Source: Tanypteryx hageni (taxonomy: Eukaryota; Arthropoda; Insecta; Odonata; Petaluridae). Taken from it: DNA of 64,000 nt. Position numbers and translations under genes: made by a program. Within the stretch, counting starts at the first letter, position 1. Every line of letters starts with the position of its first letter. The stretch covers positions 66,977,211 to 67,041,210 of the forward strand of contig CM054116.1 of NCBI GenBank assembly GCA_028673005.1, given 5' to 3'. Under the pieces are notes generated by a model. It searched no databases and was not told where the DNA came from. It saw only the letters and a program-made list of their open reading frames with translations. Of this stretch, positions 1 to 11,660 are shown piece after piece.

Positions 1-133
1 TGAATTCTGGAATTTGGGAATGATGCGTATATTTGGGAAGAGGAGGTTTTAGCAGATCTCACCAAATCCGCTTTTCAAACTTGTCAAATTGAGTTCATCA
101 ACACAAAAACAATTGTCACTTGTTGAGAAATTA

Positions 134-1074
134 GATCTACATCTACATGTTACCCTGCAATTCACCTAATTGGTGGGTGACAGGGGGTGCCATGCACCAT
201 AACCTACCTAAATATTGTCTATCGCAGGTTGAAATTTTCTATTGTGATCTCGTATTGTCCTCGGAAAGAACGAGCCTAGATAACGCTCCGTCCTACAATC
301 GATCTCACGTATCTTATCATCACGGTCTTTTCTACCTATATACGTTGGTGCTTCAATTATTCCTACAACCTCGTCTTTTAGACATTCCAATCTATATTTT
401 TCCAGAAGCCGCAACCTTGAGTTCAATCTACGATCCTCCAGTGTTACCCAGTTCAAATCCCTCAATAATGAGGTGACGCTTTCCTTATGTTCGTACTTTT
501 GTTTTACGAATCTGCCTGCTCTGCGCTGAACTCTTTCTAATTAAATTATATGTCCCTTCTCGTACGGATCCCATATGCATGAGGCGTATTCCACCTTTGG
601 TCTAACCAGTGATAAGTAACATGTTTCGCGTACTTTTTCTGTAGTGTCCAGTACTTTTCTACCTATGAAAGCCAGTTTCTTGTTGGCCGCGCCTATAACA
701 CGACGAGTGTGCTTGCCCCATGAAAGATCTCGACAAATGGTTACTCCTAAATATTTAACATACTCGGCTGCTTGAATATTTATTCCATCTATTTTATACT
801 CGAAACCTACTTCTATGTTTTTACTTTTCCAGAACGTAACTTCAGCACATTTAGTGTTATTAATTTCAATTTGCTATTCTTTGCACCACGCTGAAATGGC
901 TCTTAAGTCTTCACGCAGCGACTGATGGTCCTCCTGGTTTTTTATTTCTTTATATAGAACGGTATCATCGGAAAAAAGTTTAATTTTACTACGAACTACC
1001 GAGCAGATATCATTCATATAGATTAAGAAAAGTAGAGGGCCCAATACACTTCCCTGATGAACACCCGACGCAAC
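134..1074 (-). pseudogene. 5'-truncated jockey-like LINE, reverse transcriptase C-terminal part
   Basis: Read on the minus strand, this is the second half of a non-LTR reverse transcriptase. Near 1000-1062 it gives QGSVLGPLLFLIYMNDI, and near 958-985 the polymerase motif reads LFSDD, where jockey-type enzymes usually have FADD. It then continues through the thumb region (CYLSLVRPKVEYA near 560-630) to a C-terminal tail ending near 208. At least one in-frame stop (near 888) and a frameshift near 540 break it, so it is dead. The left end carries an ATGTAGATGTAGAT-type repeat (134-149), as expected for the 3' end of this LINE type, which fixes the orientation. The 5' part, including the endonuclease, is absent, which fits 5' truncation. 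The family assignment rests on motifs alone. Confidence 0.85.
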
Positions 1075-1104
1075 CTAACGGGGGACGAGGAGAGATGCCG
1101 CCAT

Positions 1105-1365
1105 TGAAAGAGTAATCGGTCAAGCAGAGGTTAGCCATAGTTACGATGTTAGTAGCATTGCTAAAGAAATGGATGTATTCAAATCAACTGGTAAACGCAC
1201 GCCTAATTTAAACCTCCATTTTGATGCTCTCTTAACCATCCCTCCTACGTCAGTCGAAGCGGCGAGGGCCTTCTCTGCAGCTGGTCTTTTCATAGCCAAA
1301 ATACACACATAACTGATTGATCGTAGTGTGAACACCTTATGTTTTCTTAAAAGTTACTATAAATC
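1105..1365 (+). pseudogene. hAT transposase C-terminal dimerisation fragment
   Basis: The plus strand encodes a hAT C-terminal domain: FDALLTIPPTSVEAARAFSA is followed by a stop and then LIDRSVNTLCFLKS. The pattern IPPTS..A.R.FS.AG, then L.....N.L.FLK, is the standard hAT dimerisation block. No catalytic residues of the upstream part are present, and the sequence abuts the LINE at about 1075, so the LINE insertion or a deletion removed the rest. The stop after the AKIHT segment makes it non-functional. Confidence 0.8.
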
Positions 1366-2016
1366 AATTAATAGGAAATAAGAATTAGAACACTGTTGTC
1401 GATATGATTTTGTACTTATTTGAGAAATTTATGCCAATTGTTACATACATATGTTTCAATTCATATTTTATTTTACATACCATGTGCATTGGTAACTATA
1501 TTTTCATAATCAGTATGATAAGCAAATTTCAGGTCAATAAATAAACGCTCATTTCAATTATTTTTTATGTTATTCGTGTAACCCATATTTGTAAATGATT
1601 TTAACAAATTTTTTCGAACGTTTAGGGCCCCGGGATCGATTAAACTGGGAAACACAAGCACTAGTTTAAACATCAATATGTGAGCCTTTTGTCTGATACG
1701 AGGTTCAAATAAATAAATTGGAGTAATTTTCTACTAAAACATTAAATAACCCGTATGAATTGATAAAAAATCCTAAAGCTAGAGTAAAATTACTTAATAA
1801 GATTCACCTGTTCATAAAAAAGTTGTAACACTATTTTTATTTTAATCTTCCTTTTTATAATTTTCAAAAGTTTTTCTATCAACCCCAGGTCATAAACAAT
1901 TATTGACCTTATTTTCATTTATAATTTATTTTTAAGTGATTTTTAAATTGTTTGTTGGAATTCAAGGATCCCGGGATTTATAATTTTGAACCCGGGGATT
2001 GTGAAAGAACCGGAAA
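1366..2016 (+). repeat. probable 3' non-coding part of the decayed hAT element
   Basis: AT-rich sequence downstream of the hAT fragment. It contains CCCGGGATC-type motifs near 1627, 1968 and 1990, the kind of GC-palindromic subterminal repeats seen in several hAT families. No terminal inverted repeat or target duplication could be placed, so the right boundary is a guess. Confidence 0.35.
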
Positions 2017-2533
2017 ATGACAAGAATTACTTATTGCAAAATTCATCTTTGTAAAATGATCATAGAAGTTTATATTACATTGAAGACGAAGGGCTCTTGC
2101 CCGATTTTGTGTTGTTTTTTCGTGTTTCTACCTGTGTTACTTCGATACCCCAGCGGATCTACAAACTTTGGTGACTATAGGCTCCCCCCAAAACCTTGTT
2201 GCCACCATCATTTTATTGATGATTGTCACAATAAGATCGGAAAATTTTCCAGATTTTATATTTTTTCTAAGTATAAATAATTAACTGAACGGTGGAGCTA
2301 TTGAACTGGAGTTATTCTCATAGGTCATTATTTCGAAATTACATGACAATTATTTTTTCCACACAAATATGCGTGATCAATTTAGTTTTCCGTTCGAATG
2401 TATTTGTAATATTTTATAACTCTAAATTATGAATTTTGGGAACACAAAGAGCAATTCAACCGCGGTGATTTTAAAGATACCAAAGTCAACATAAGTAATT
2501 GCTGCGCCAAATTTCATTTTAAAATAGTTATGT
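2017..2533. other. unassigned AT-rich sequence
   Basis: I see no gene, RNA or bounded repeat here. The short open frames do not resemble any family I recognise. Confidence 0.5.
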
Positions 2534-2574
2534 GGAAAGTAGGCATCATAAGTTTTGTTTGGATCATCTTGTTA
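2534..2574 (+). repeat. 41-bp dispersed repeat, copy 1
   Basis: This 41-bp segment recurs at 25731-25771 in the same orientation with two mismatches (it starts GGAAAGTAGGCATCATAAGT). The flanks do not align obviously. It is probably a surviving end of a transposon family. Confidence 0.7.
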
Positions 2575-3365
2575 CACAATAAAAATGCCGAACCCGGTTC
2601 GAATCGGCTGGCTTTGCATATCAACACCATTTCCTTACATTTATTCCGCGTCTTCCGAGCCAACCGACACCCCAGACAAATCGAATTAAAAACGTGCAAA
2701 GTCGTTGACGATTCTATTGCTTCTTCTCGAGTAGTGCGGTGCAGTGAGAGAGCGTGTTACGCGGAGTATTTCGGAATCTGCATCGAGGAATCAGAATGGG
2801 AATAATACCTCGTTAAGGGAGCCTTCCAGAGCGGCGTTGTCTGCCGCGACGGAGCACAAATCGACGCATCACGCGGCGAACATCCATTACCCATTATCCT
2901 CGCATTCTCGTGTGTTTGCAGAATCCATTCCGAAGAAACACGACCGCTGCTACCGGAAGGCGTTGATAACGCCTCTCACTCTGGCGACGGTCAATGAGAC
3001 TCCCTCTGCAAAGGATAGGAAAAATGACTTCCATATGCGAGAGGCCATATTTCTTTAGAGGCGGAGCAAATTGCGGCGCAAATAATTTACGTGGCAGGGA
3101 GCATAAGATGGTCGCCATTGTGCCCAAGAAGGGAATCCGAAGGTGCTCCAGACTCCCCTTTGTGATCCTGCAGTTGCTGGACGAGGGAGGGAATGGTGAG
3201 ATGAAAATAATTGATCCGAAGTGGGCTGTTTTGATGACGGCGTGATACAGCCGAGAAGAGTTTTATTTGCAGAGAGAGAGAGAGGCCGTGTTGAGTGGGT
3301 TGGAGAGAGACAGTGAGAAGGGATATCAATGTGTCTGCTGCGTGAGATTCGGTGGGTTCGGCCAT
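2575..3365. other. GC-richer non-coding island
   Basis: CpG-containing sequence with several overlapping short open frames on both strands and no recognisable protein. A short GA run lies at 3271-3284. It could be regulatory or an unannotated exon, but nothing in the sequence decides this. Confidence 0.3.
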
Positions 3366-4689
3366 TTAAAAATTATAATGCCTAGAGTAATTACGTCAAA
3401 AAAATTAATAGAGATTGCGCAATGAAAAACGTTTTTTTACGAAATTACGTCCGAGCTACGCGCTGAAAATATGATCGTATCTTTAAAAGGTTAAGAAAAT
3501 ACTTGCACTTATTTTTTTAATGAGAAATTAATTTTTAGACACTGAACGATTATATCAGAACGAAAATTTTTAGGAAAAGAGATGCATGTTTCTCAACAAC
3601 AATATGTAAGTTTTACTCATATAAAGGACTTCGAAACTTACTTGTTTCGGAGTAATTAGAGGAGAATGTTTAATATGTATGGCAAAGTCTCGAGAAATTG
3701 AGAGCGGAAAAATTCACCCTTGACTGACATCGAGGAACACATTTGATTTTTAAAAGTTTGACCTACAAAAAACTTGAAGGCAAAATAAGAAATCAAATAC
3801 ACGATATATTTGGGCAGTTTAGAACATAATCCAGCAGTTTAAAATTACTTGATGATTACATTTGTAAAATGAATTAAGTTAATGTTTAAGCAACACTTCA
3901 GTAATGTGAATATCACAAAAAAATGATAGCTTCGGTATCCGGATGGCACAAGGTAAGTATGTTCTGATTACATCTGTACAAGTATAGGAAACATATAAAA
4001 AGATCTCTGATAATTAATCTTGGTGTTTGGAGAACATACCTCGAAAGCGAATGTTCCGTTGCAGAAGATTTACCCGATTGAAAGAATAAGTTTAAAGAGC
4101 AAGTTAGGAAAGTTCTGGAAAAGCCACGTGTAGCTCAGAAGCCATAGGTTGAACGTGGTCCAACCAACTGACAAAGTAAAAAGCCTCGAAAAATCTTACA
4201 CAACCAAATCAAGAAACAAACAAGAAGTTGTGTTTTTAAAAACAATATCTGAACATTTAGATGTGAACTTCATTCCCGAATCTTACGAAACTGAAAAACG
4301 ATAAATTTAGAGACTTCAACGATCGAAGTACTAACATGCCTTAAGTTAGATCCCGCAGTCACAGCCTAATAAAAAAATTTTAATATGGTATTCATTTAAT
4401 TTATGCTCATTAAGGCATTAAACTCGCGACGGTTGTCGTTATTTCTATGTACAGAATTCTTTAACGAAACTAATACGAATTATTTCGGTAAACAACTCAT
4501 CCCCATAAGATATAAATTAAATTATCATATTTAATACGTTAAGCAAAAGATGTGGAATGAGGAATATTTCGGCGTATTCTACAAAAACAATTCAACGAAC
4601 AAAAATTAGTTTAATTAATTTAAATTTTAATTTCCAGATATCATACAATATTGGTTTTTGTTGTTTTTCTGGCTAATCAGTCTCTTGAA
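3366..4689. other. AT-rich unassigned sequence
   Basis: Low-GC DNA with frequent stops in all frames. I see nothing supportable in it. Confidence 0.5.
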
Positions 4690-4944
4690 TATTATAGCCA
4701 TTACACCCTTCACACCAGACACACACAGAATGGGGGAGGGAAACTCGGTACTGGCATTAGTCTATTCTTTACGAAGAGCACCAAGGGTGCCAACTGCTAA
4801 ACCTCCCTCCCTCTCCTCAAACTGCGCAAGTAGGGGACGGCACGAACCCAGGTTGAAAAATCCGACCTCCGCCGGATTTGAACCTGGGACTTATGCGTGG
4901 AAGGCCAACGCTCTAATCACTCTGTCATCGCAACCTCTATAATA
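4690..4944 (-). repeat. tRNA-derived SINE
   Basis: On the minus strand a tRNA-like head (about 4944 to 4860) has an A-box-like segment (ACAGAGTGATTAGAGCG) and a perfect B box, GGTTCAAATCC. A roughly 170-bp non-tRNA body follows. The anticodon arm does not fold into a standard 5-bp stem with a 7-nt loop, so this is a SINE head, not a working tRNA gene. No clear target duplication was found. Confidence 0.6.
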
Positions 4945-5395
4945 AATTAGTTATGGGTCATTTTCAATGTTTCTGAGAAAAGTGCACATTAAAATTAAAT
5001 GAACTCGTTTACATTACCGGCTTCAATATATGTCTCCTAACATTTACTAGAAGGAGAAACGTCGCCACAGCTTGTTCGATTCTTCCTCGATTCCGATAAA
5101 AATCTCACATAGCGAAACGTTCCGGAAAATATTCCCCTTTTGGACTTATAGACAGATCGACTTTATAGCCTCACCAGGAAACAACAACCTCCTAGCAGCG
5201 GGGAGGGAGCCTAGTCCCACCGAAAAAAAACCATAATCCGTAAAAACACAACCCACAAAAAATAACACGCTCGTGTGGAGAGATGTATGACGCGCGCGCA
5301 ACGTTATCGAAGCCTTCCCATCTTAAGGCCACGGCGTGAGGCTCCCGAGCCGAGCGGGAAATGGAAGAGGGACCGGAAAAAGAATACAACGTAAG
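4945..5395. other. unassigned sequence
   Basis: AT-rich on the left, becoming CpG-rich after 5280. No supportable gene. Confidence 0.4.
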
Positions 5396-6290
5396 CCATG
5401 CCTCACAACGGCGCCGTACCACCTATCTCCACCCCAAATCTCTACCCCATCCCCCTCGCAGCTTCTCGTTATTATTCCGGCGAGGGCGTGTTCTGCACCA
5501 AAACTAACCTCTCCCCCTCAATACCCTACCTCCTCCCGGCTTCCCGTTGGTGCTCTCGGGGTGGATTGTTTCGACGACCAGTTGTCAAGGATAGCCCGAG
5601 ACGCATAACCGACGGCAATACCTCCAGGCACTCCGAGGCTTTTCTTCCTCTTTCATCCCCTTCCATTCTCCTCCCCCTCGAAGGCGACCATTTTCTCGCA
5701 GTCCTAGCACTCGCTCACTCCTTTCCAAAATAAAAAAAATCGCCCTCCCTCCGTACGCCCCCTGTACGTCGTCTGTCATTCTTATCTTCTCCTCCTCTTC
5801 CCTCTCTCCCTCTAGAGACGTGTTCACTCTCCGCCTCTCTCTGCTTTCCATCTTCTTCCACCTGTCGTGACCTCTCCCTACCTCTCCTTCCCTATCTCCC
5901 TCATAACTCCATCTCTCTCCCTTTTCCCTTCCTCCCTCCTCTTTCTCTCTCTCCTCTCCCCCACTATCGGTGACTCCCACCTCTCACTCAATTCACCGTC
6001 GCCGTCACCTCATTCTTCTGCGGCCCTATTAGTCTTTTTTTCCTCTCTGTCCCAACTCCTACGCTCCCATCTTTTATATTCAACAGGCGTAGTACCAATT
6101 CCGCAGCCAAACGCCGCGCCCTTCCACTTGTTCTCTCTGCATAATTCTATCCATCTCGCTCTCTTTTTTCCCCGATCCTCTTCCTTCCTAGAAATGCCTG
6201 TCTCCGCTTTTCTCTCTCGTCTCCTCTTCGTTACTCCTAGATCCTTGGCTTTTCTCGGGTTTTCAAGCTTTATATAACTCGTTATCGTGC
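5396..6290 (+). repeat. long polypyrimidine-rich island
   Basis: The plus strand is dominated by C and T, with repeated CTCC, CCTC and TCTC words over about 900 bp. Long open frames here, up to about 136 codons on either strand, consist of Ser/Pro/Leu or Arg/Glu/Lys runs and reflect base composition, not protein selection. Confidence 0.6.
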
Positions 6291-6578
6291 TTGTGGACAG
6301 TAGTACAGTGCGAACCGCTAAAGTGGCGTTGTGGAAAAAGGCCGTTTTCGTCAAAACCGCGTTTCGTGAACTTCATACCTTATGGAAAAATGGCGAGTTA
6401 GTGTAGGCCACGAGCTTTCTCGCGCCACTTGCGCGCTCGAGTCAAGATTGCGTATGGTTAATTTTTTTACGCATTGGATAAATGAACGTCACACTTCTTT
6501 AACCGTATATAATATAACCCGCGTAGGGGAAACTCGCGATGGGAAGGAATTTACTGTACTTAAATATCCCCTTTATTC
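6291..6578. other. unassigned sequence
   Basis: Mixed-composition DNA between the pyrimidine island and a hAT element. No gene recognised. Confidence 0.4.
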
Positions 6579-6872
6579 CAGTGGTGAGCGAACCTTTCTA
6601 CGTTGCGGGCCGCATTGGTGGTTACGAATTTCTCGCCGAGCCTCAATGCAAATTGATAAGGCTTCCGCGGGCTAGATTAGACTTTAAAAACGGACGTTAA
6701 CTAGAAATTCTGAGGTACCATATTAGTGAAAATCATATCTAAATAAGACTCTTAAGGTTATAACATTTCAATATCAAATGTTTTATTGTTGTAATTTGAA
6801 TGTATATGACATGAATTTGTGTTAAATCTCTTTTTGGTCATAGCTTCGCGGGCCGAAGGTTGCTCACCACCG
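6579..6872. mobile_element. non-autonomous hAT element (about 294 bp)
   Basis: The termini are inverted: CAGTGGTGAGCGAACCTT at the left and the complement of CGGTGGTGAGCAACCTTC at the right. Inside both ends lies GCGGGCC, a subterminal word shared with the elements at 7540, 13181 and 27081. Flanks tttattcc and tttaatcc match 7/8 if the frame is shifted by one base, consistent with a hAT 8-bp target duplication. There is no coding capacity. Confidence 0.7.
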
Positions 6873-7539
6873 TTTAATCCTTTCTCTTCCACTCCTTTTT
6901 TGCCTCTATACCTTCTCCAGGTTCCTCTCGCCTCTTCCATTCGTATCTCTTTTTCGCCGGTTCTTTCCATTGTTTTCCACTCAGCCCTTTCATTCTTCCT
7001 CGGATTCAGTGGCCGGACTTCGAATCCAGCCGGAGGCACGGCAGTAATTTTTGCCATCCGCGTATTAAATCACTCAAACGCAGCGGTATCCCTTCCTTAA
7101 TGGCTATGGTTGTTCACGCGGACGAGATAAAATCGGGAATCGATACATTTCTCTCTCTTTCTCTCTGACTGCCTTATCTTGAATTCGCCATTCTCAGAAT
7201 GGAACCCTTTAATCACCCTTCCACTCTCTCGCGTTTAAGTAAACGATATAGGTAGCTAGTATATACACAAATACAGTCGATTAAGCAATATATGAATTTC
7301 TATTAGGAAGTAGCTGCCCGTGTTGATCCACTGACCGATGGTTTTATTCTAATCGAATTAAACGATCGGTGGATTACCGCTTTGTACGTTTACCATGCAA
7401 TCGAAACGCGAACGATGTTCACTCGACCGATTATTGACTACAGTCAGCCCCCGAATTAGCGTCCCTCTATATAGCGCTACCCCCGCATACCGCCCATGAA
7501 TCGAAGTGAACAGTACTTCCATCTTATGTTTACATAGAG
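6873..7539. other. unassigned sequence, partly pyrimidine-rich
   Basis: A CT-rich stretch at 6880-7000 and a short CT run near 7150 are followed by ordinary sequence. No gene is recognised. Confidence 0.4.
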
Positions 7540-7855
7540 CAGGGGTCGGAAACCTTTCCTGCATGGCGGACCACATTTGTAGTTATGAATGCTTAAAAGG
7601 GCCGCATTAGAAGCGGCGGGCCGGATGAATGTTTAGATTAGAAGTTACCTCGAGATTTTGTGATTATATAGTTGTGAAAATCGAGTATAAATAATATACT
7701 ATCAGTAAACTTCATCAGAAAAAGTTTGAAGACCATGATTTTAATGAACTTATGAAGTTACCCATGTGAAATTTTGCTGATTACTTTTTCGCGGGCCACA
7801 TAAAGCGCTCTCAGAGGCCGCACGTGGCCCGCGGGCCGTACGTTGCCGACCCCTG
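7540..7855. mobile_element. non-autonomous hAT element (about 316 bp)
   Basis: It begins CAGGGGTCGGAAACCTTT and ends ACGTTGCCGACCCCTG, an imperfect terminal inverted repeat. Flanks acatagag and acataaaa match 6/8 as a worn 8-bp target duplication. Internal GCGGGCC/GGCCCGC words sit near both ends. No open frame corresponds to transposase. Confidence 0.8.
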
Positions 7856-8060
7856 ACATAAAACAAGCATATACCTCGATTTACCGCCACCGCCGATTTT
7901 AATGCCATTTATGGACAAAAGTTGGCGCTAAAACGGGGTTTGACTGCATATTATGTACCAATGCCATTCCCTTGATACAATCTGAGCAGGGCGGTTAATT
8001 TTTGTGTCTCTCCCGTCTATTTACACACACAAAAATATCAACTCCGCGATAAGATCGCAA

Positions 8061-8880
8061 TTTTTGGGTCCCTTTTCTTTTACCCTTCCTTCTCTCATCT
8101 TTCAATCTCCACGACGTCCTCCCGCGCGTTCATCTCTCCTCAATCTCGGGTTCGACGTCAACGTATGACGAATCATCTTTTTATCTCCACTCAAACTCGA
8201 AAAAAGAACTCCAACGGATACTCTCTCTCTCTCACACACACTCACTCGAGGCTTTCTTTCCCGCTATCCAAAAAAAATTTCGGAACCAATCGTTCGCTTC
8301 GCTTCGTCATCGTCCGCCATCAAGAAGAGGGGCATCAAAAAATCTCAATCTGCCGTCCCCGGCTTGCCCCATTCCATCGCTCTCTCTCTCTCTTCCTCTC
8401 TCCCTCCCTTCCTTCCTCTCACTCCCTCTCTATCTCCTTCCTTCCTTCTTGCTTGCCCTTTCTCTCCGTACGTCAAGAACGCTGGCCACGCATTTTTTCC
8501 GCTCGCGGGCAACGTTCTCCCGTACCTCCCCCCCCCTTCTTCCCCCCCACCATCCCCGACAACCACCTCATTTCGAATAGAGCTAATCTCCAAAACTTGA
8601 CGTCTTGCTTTTAACACATCGTGAGGCTCAAGTCCTTCCAAACGACCGGCCGACTACCACCCGCTGCCTCCCTTGTTCCTCTCCTCTCTTCAAAAATTTC
8701 AACCTTTTTATCTTCTCCCCCCCCCCCTCCCCCCTCAAAATCCCTCCATCACCTCTCCCTCGCTCATACCTTTTTCACTGTCCGGCTTTCTTGTATCTTC
8801 TTTTTTTTGTTGCCGCGCATGTGTCCATCATGTCTTCCCTAGGACTTGTTCGTTCCTATCCTGTTGTTCTTACATCTAAC
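8061..8880 (+). repeat. polypyrimidine-rich island
   Basis: Extended C/T-rich plus strand with runs such as poly-C near 8530 and 8720, and CT microsatellite fragments near 8220 and 8380. Open frames in it are compositional. Confidence 0.6.
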
Positions 8881-9535
8881 GAATATTCCTTAAATTCCAA
8901 GCCGGCCGGGAATCGTAATCTCGAATTTCGCTGCTAAGCTGGCAAGTCATCAAAATGCGTGCCGCATATATGCTTACATGAGTTCTATTCCCGGCTGTAT
9001 AGCAAGCGACAACTTGGTTTTGTAGCAAAAGATTTATTGTAGATAGAGCGGTTGTAATAGTGCAATAGTTAATCACGCGTCGACGATAAAGCCTTTAATT
9101 TTTAGAAGCATTTTATCGTCGAATCGAACATGTTGAATTAATTACCAGACGGCAAAAAACGTTTATCATTTATTCTGATCGGTCTTTCTATCAACCCGCT
9201 CAACGTTAGAGATGATTTTTCACCTATCACGAGTCGTTCATTCATCATTTGAAACAAAACAAACGGCACGGATAAAATAATTTTTTGCGCGGGTACATCA
9301 TCACGCGCATGTATTATTACATTTGCAATCTTCAATCTGTAACAGAGAAAAAAAGGATACCGAAAGGACGTGCGAGCACCTGTTCTTGAAGGAGCAGTGG
9401 GACGGAATGGAAAACACCTGCTCGACAGCGCGCGATAAGGTCGTCACGGGGATGGGATTTATATTCCGAGAGATGTAAAAATACAATAATTCACGCAGGA
9501 AGAAAAAACCGGGTTTTTTGGACACCGTCCTTAGA
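8881..9535. other. unassigned sequence
   Basis: No recognisable gene or bounded repeat. Confidence 0.45.
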
Positions 9536-10230
9536 AAAATCCATTCCGGCGGACTCCTGCGCCCTTGCCCTTTCCTCCTCACTAACCTTATATCGTCGGG
9601 AGGATCCTCGCCCACCTTCTACACCCTTCCACCGCCTCTTATTCCTTCCAAACCGTTTATTAGTGTTATTTCCTGCTCTCTGGTTCCTATTTTGCTCTTT
9701 CTCTCTCGGATTCACTGCCTTATCCGTCCCCTTCTCTGAAAACCCTCTTCGTAGCACGCCCATCGCGAAATATCCCCGGGCACCCTCCTTATGGCGAAGC
9801 CACTCTCCCTCCACATCTCTCTCTTCTTCCCTCTCTCCCTCTTCCTCCCTCTTTTCCTCTTCCTCCCTATCTCCCTCTTCCCCCCTCTCTCTCCCTCTTC
9901 CCCCCTCTCTCCCTCTTCCCCCCTCTCTCCCTCTTCCTCCCTCCCTTCCTCTTTCTCCCTATCTCCCTCTTCCTCCCTCTCTCCCTCTTCCTCCCTCTTC
10001 CTCCCTCTCTTTACGGGCCAACACGGATCGGACAGCAATAATGGCGGCCTTTGTTGCTGCGCCACGGACGAAGAGAAGAAGAGGGAAGTGGAGAGGACCC
10101 CTGCAGTCCGTCTTCTTTCTCTTCCTCCTCCTCCTTACGCCGACCCTTTCCACTAGCAAACTCCCTCCACCTCCTCCTCATTTCGCTCTCCTTTTTCCCC
10201 AGAGAACTGAAAACGGAAGGCAGTTAAAAG
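9536..10230 (+). repeat. polypyrimidine tract with an 18-bp tandem repeat
   Basis: From about 9800 to 10010 the plus strand is almost pure pyrimidine. Within it an 18-bp unit (CTCCCTCTTCCCCCCTCT) is repeated, with a first copy 2 bp longer, across 9871-9944. The tract is mirror-like and could form triplex DNA. A 193-codon open frame covering it is Ser/Pro/Leu low complexity and is not called as a gene. Confidence 0.75.
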
Positions 10231-11268
10231 TCCCAGAAAGGTAAAAGCTCAAAAGACGAAAACCTTACGGACAATGGCGTCCGATTTCGGGAAGGACTCT
10301 TTTGGCAGCGAGAAAGAAGGCTACCAGATGGACGGTGCGGGGGTGAGGAAGATGGAAGGGGAGGAAGATGGAAGGGAGAAGGCGGAAGGAGGGACAGCTG
10401 AAAACTCTCTCCCTCAACCTCCTCGTTGCTCTTCCCTCGTTTTGCGAGGGCGAGCACCTGAATTGCTCGAGTAAGACGTCCCATCGGGAGGTCAGGTCGT
10501 GGTGAGGGCGCCGCGGGAGCGCTGTCGAAATCTTTCTTTCTTTTTTCCTGGTCGAGGGTTTCAGACATCCTCTCGGTGCTCCCAAGGCGCTTCATTCATC
10601 GCCCTTCCAGTTCCTTTTAAGGGCTTCGCTTCGGTTTTGGAAAAAAAGATCTCCATTTCACGCGTTCGGGAAGCGAGATGGCATGATCTTCGGGGATTAT
10701 GTGCGGACGCCTTTCTTCGTTGTCGAAGTGGGAAGGTGTCGCCGCGAGAATGAGAGATAAGGAAATCTCCTTTGATACGCTCTCGAAATGCCTTGCTCCG
10801 CAGTCGCGACGAATCCATTAGACTTTGTACTACAAACAGATTAGCGCTAATCCGGGGAACGGTGAGTGACATTTTCCGATGTTTCGAGAGAGTTGCGCCA
10901 AACGGAACGCGTAGCATTTAAAGGTAGCGATTTTTAAGGCTGGGTCCGGGATTCCATCGAGATTTGTATTCCAGGAAGCACCGAGCAAATTCTTGTCGGG
11001 TTGTTGACAAAATGTTTCTCTTTTCAACATTAATCTGGCTGTAACATCTATATTCATATTTAGAAAAATAAACAAGAAAATAAGCGAACGTTAAGCTTCA
11101 AAAGAGAATCGTAGATCGAGCCCATCAAATGGTCAAAATCAAAATTTTCAATGTACATGTGGTTTTCACAATCATTTTATGGCTATCGAATGGTTTTTCC
11201 GATATTTTAATGACTAATGGATAGACATATTTCATCGAAGTTAAGCTAATTATGTAAAAATTGTAATA
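10231..11268. other. GC-richer then AT-rich unassigned sequence
   Basis: A purine-rich stretch (10320-10400) is followed by mixed DNA. Overlapping open frames on both strands up to about 120 codons show no family resemblance. Confidence 0.35.
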
Positions 11269-11344
11269 CAGGTTGAGTATCCCTAATCCGAAATGCTTGG
11301 GACCAAGATTGTTTCGGATTTTGGATTTTTCCGGATTTTGGAAT

Positions 11345-11640
11345 ACATGATATGATCGTATTGGATGGCCTTTTTTAATATTTCCTGTAGTGTCATTTGC
11401 CTCATTACCGAAGGTTTTTGTTTTAAAAGTCTTTCTTTTATCTTACATGTTGACATTATTTCTTGTTCTGTAATAAAATCACACTGCTCCAGTCCTCCAA
11501 TGAGTTCATCACATTTTTTACCATGTCGTTTATAGGAATTTTTACTGCAATTTTAACAATTTCCTCTTCATCGTCACTATCTCCACGATCTCCTTGATTT
11601 AAAACCATTTCAGCTATTTCGTTTCAATTTGTGGAATAAC
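11345..11640 (-). pseudogene. Tigger-type transposase C-terminal fragment
   Basis: The minus strand encodes an acidic stretch, SDDEEEIVKIAVKIPINDMV, then after a one-base deletion a cysteine-containing segment (CDELIGGLEQCDF), and a final part rich in charged residues (KIKERLLKQKPSVMRQM). This matches the acidic C-terminal tail of Tigger/CENP-B-like transposases, which follows the DDE domain. Only this tail is left, and the frameshift near the segment start plus the missing catalytic domain make it dead. It runs towards the left inverted repeat, as expected for a transposase reading outwards. Assignment is from sequence resemblance to the family as I know it. Confidence 0.7.
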
Positions 11641-11660
11641 TAAGTGAGTTTCTTTTTCTT

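Noticed and set aside
2582..2612. tRNA-like word GGTTCGAATC near 2597
   Set aside because: The flanking bases do not form a T stem and no A box lies at the right distance upstream.
5396..6354. Several frames of 110-136 codons on both strands
   Set aside because: All are shadows of the polypyrimidine island, with Ser/Pro/Leu on one strand and Arg/Glu/Lys on the other.
9663..10244. 193-codon plus-strand open frame
   Set aside because: Its residues are almost all Ser, Pro, Leu and Phe from a CTCC-type tract. The opposite strand and other phases are open for the same reason.
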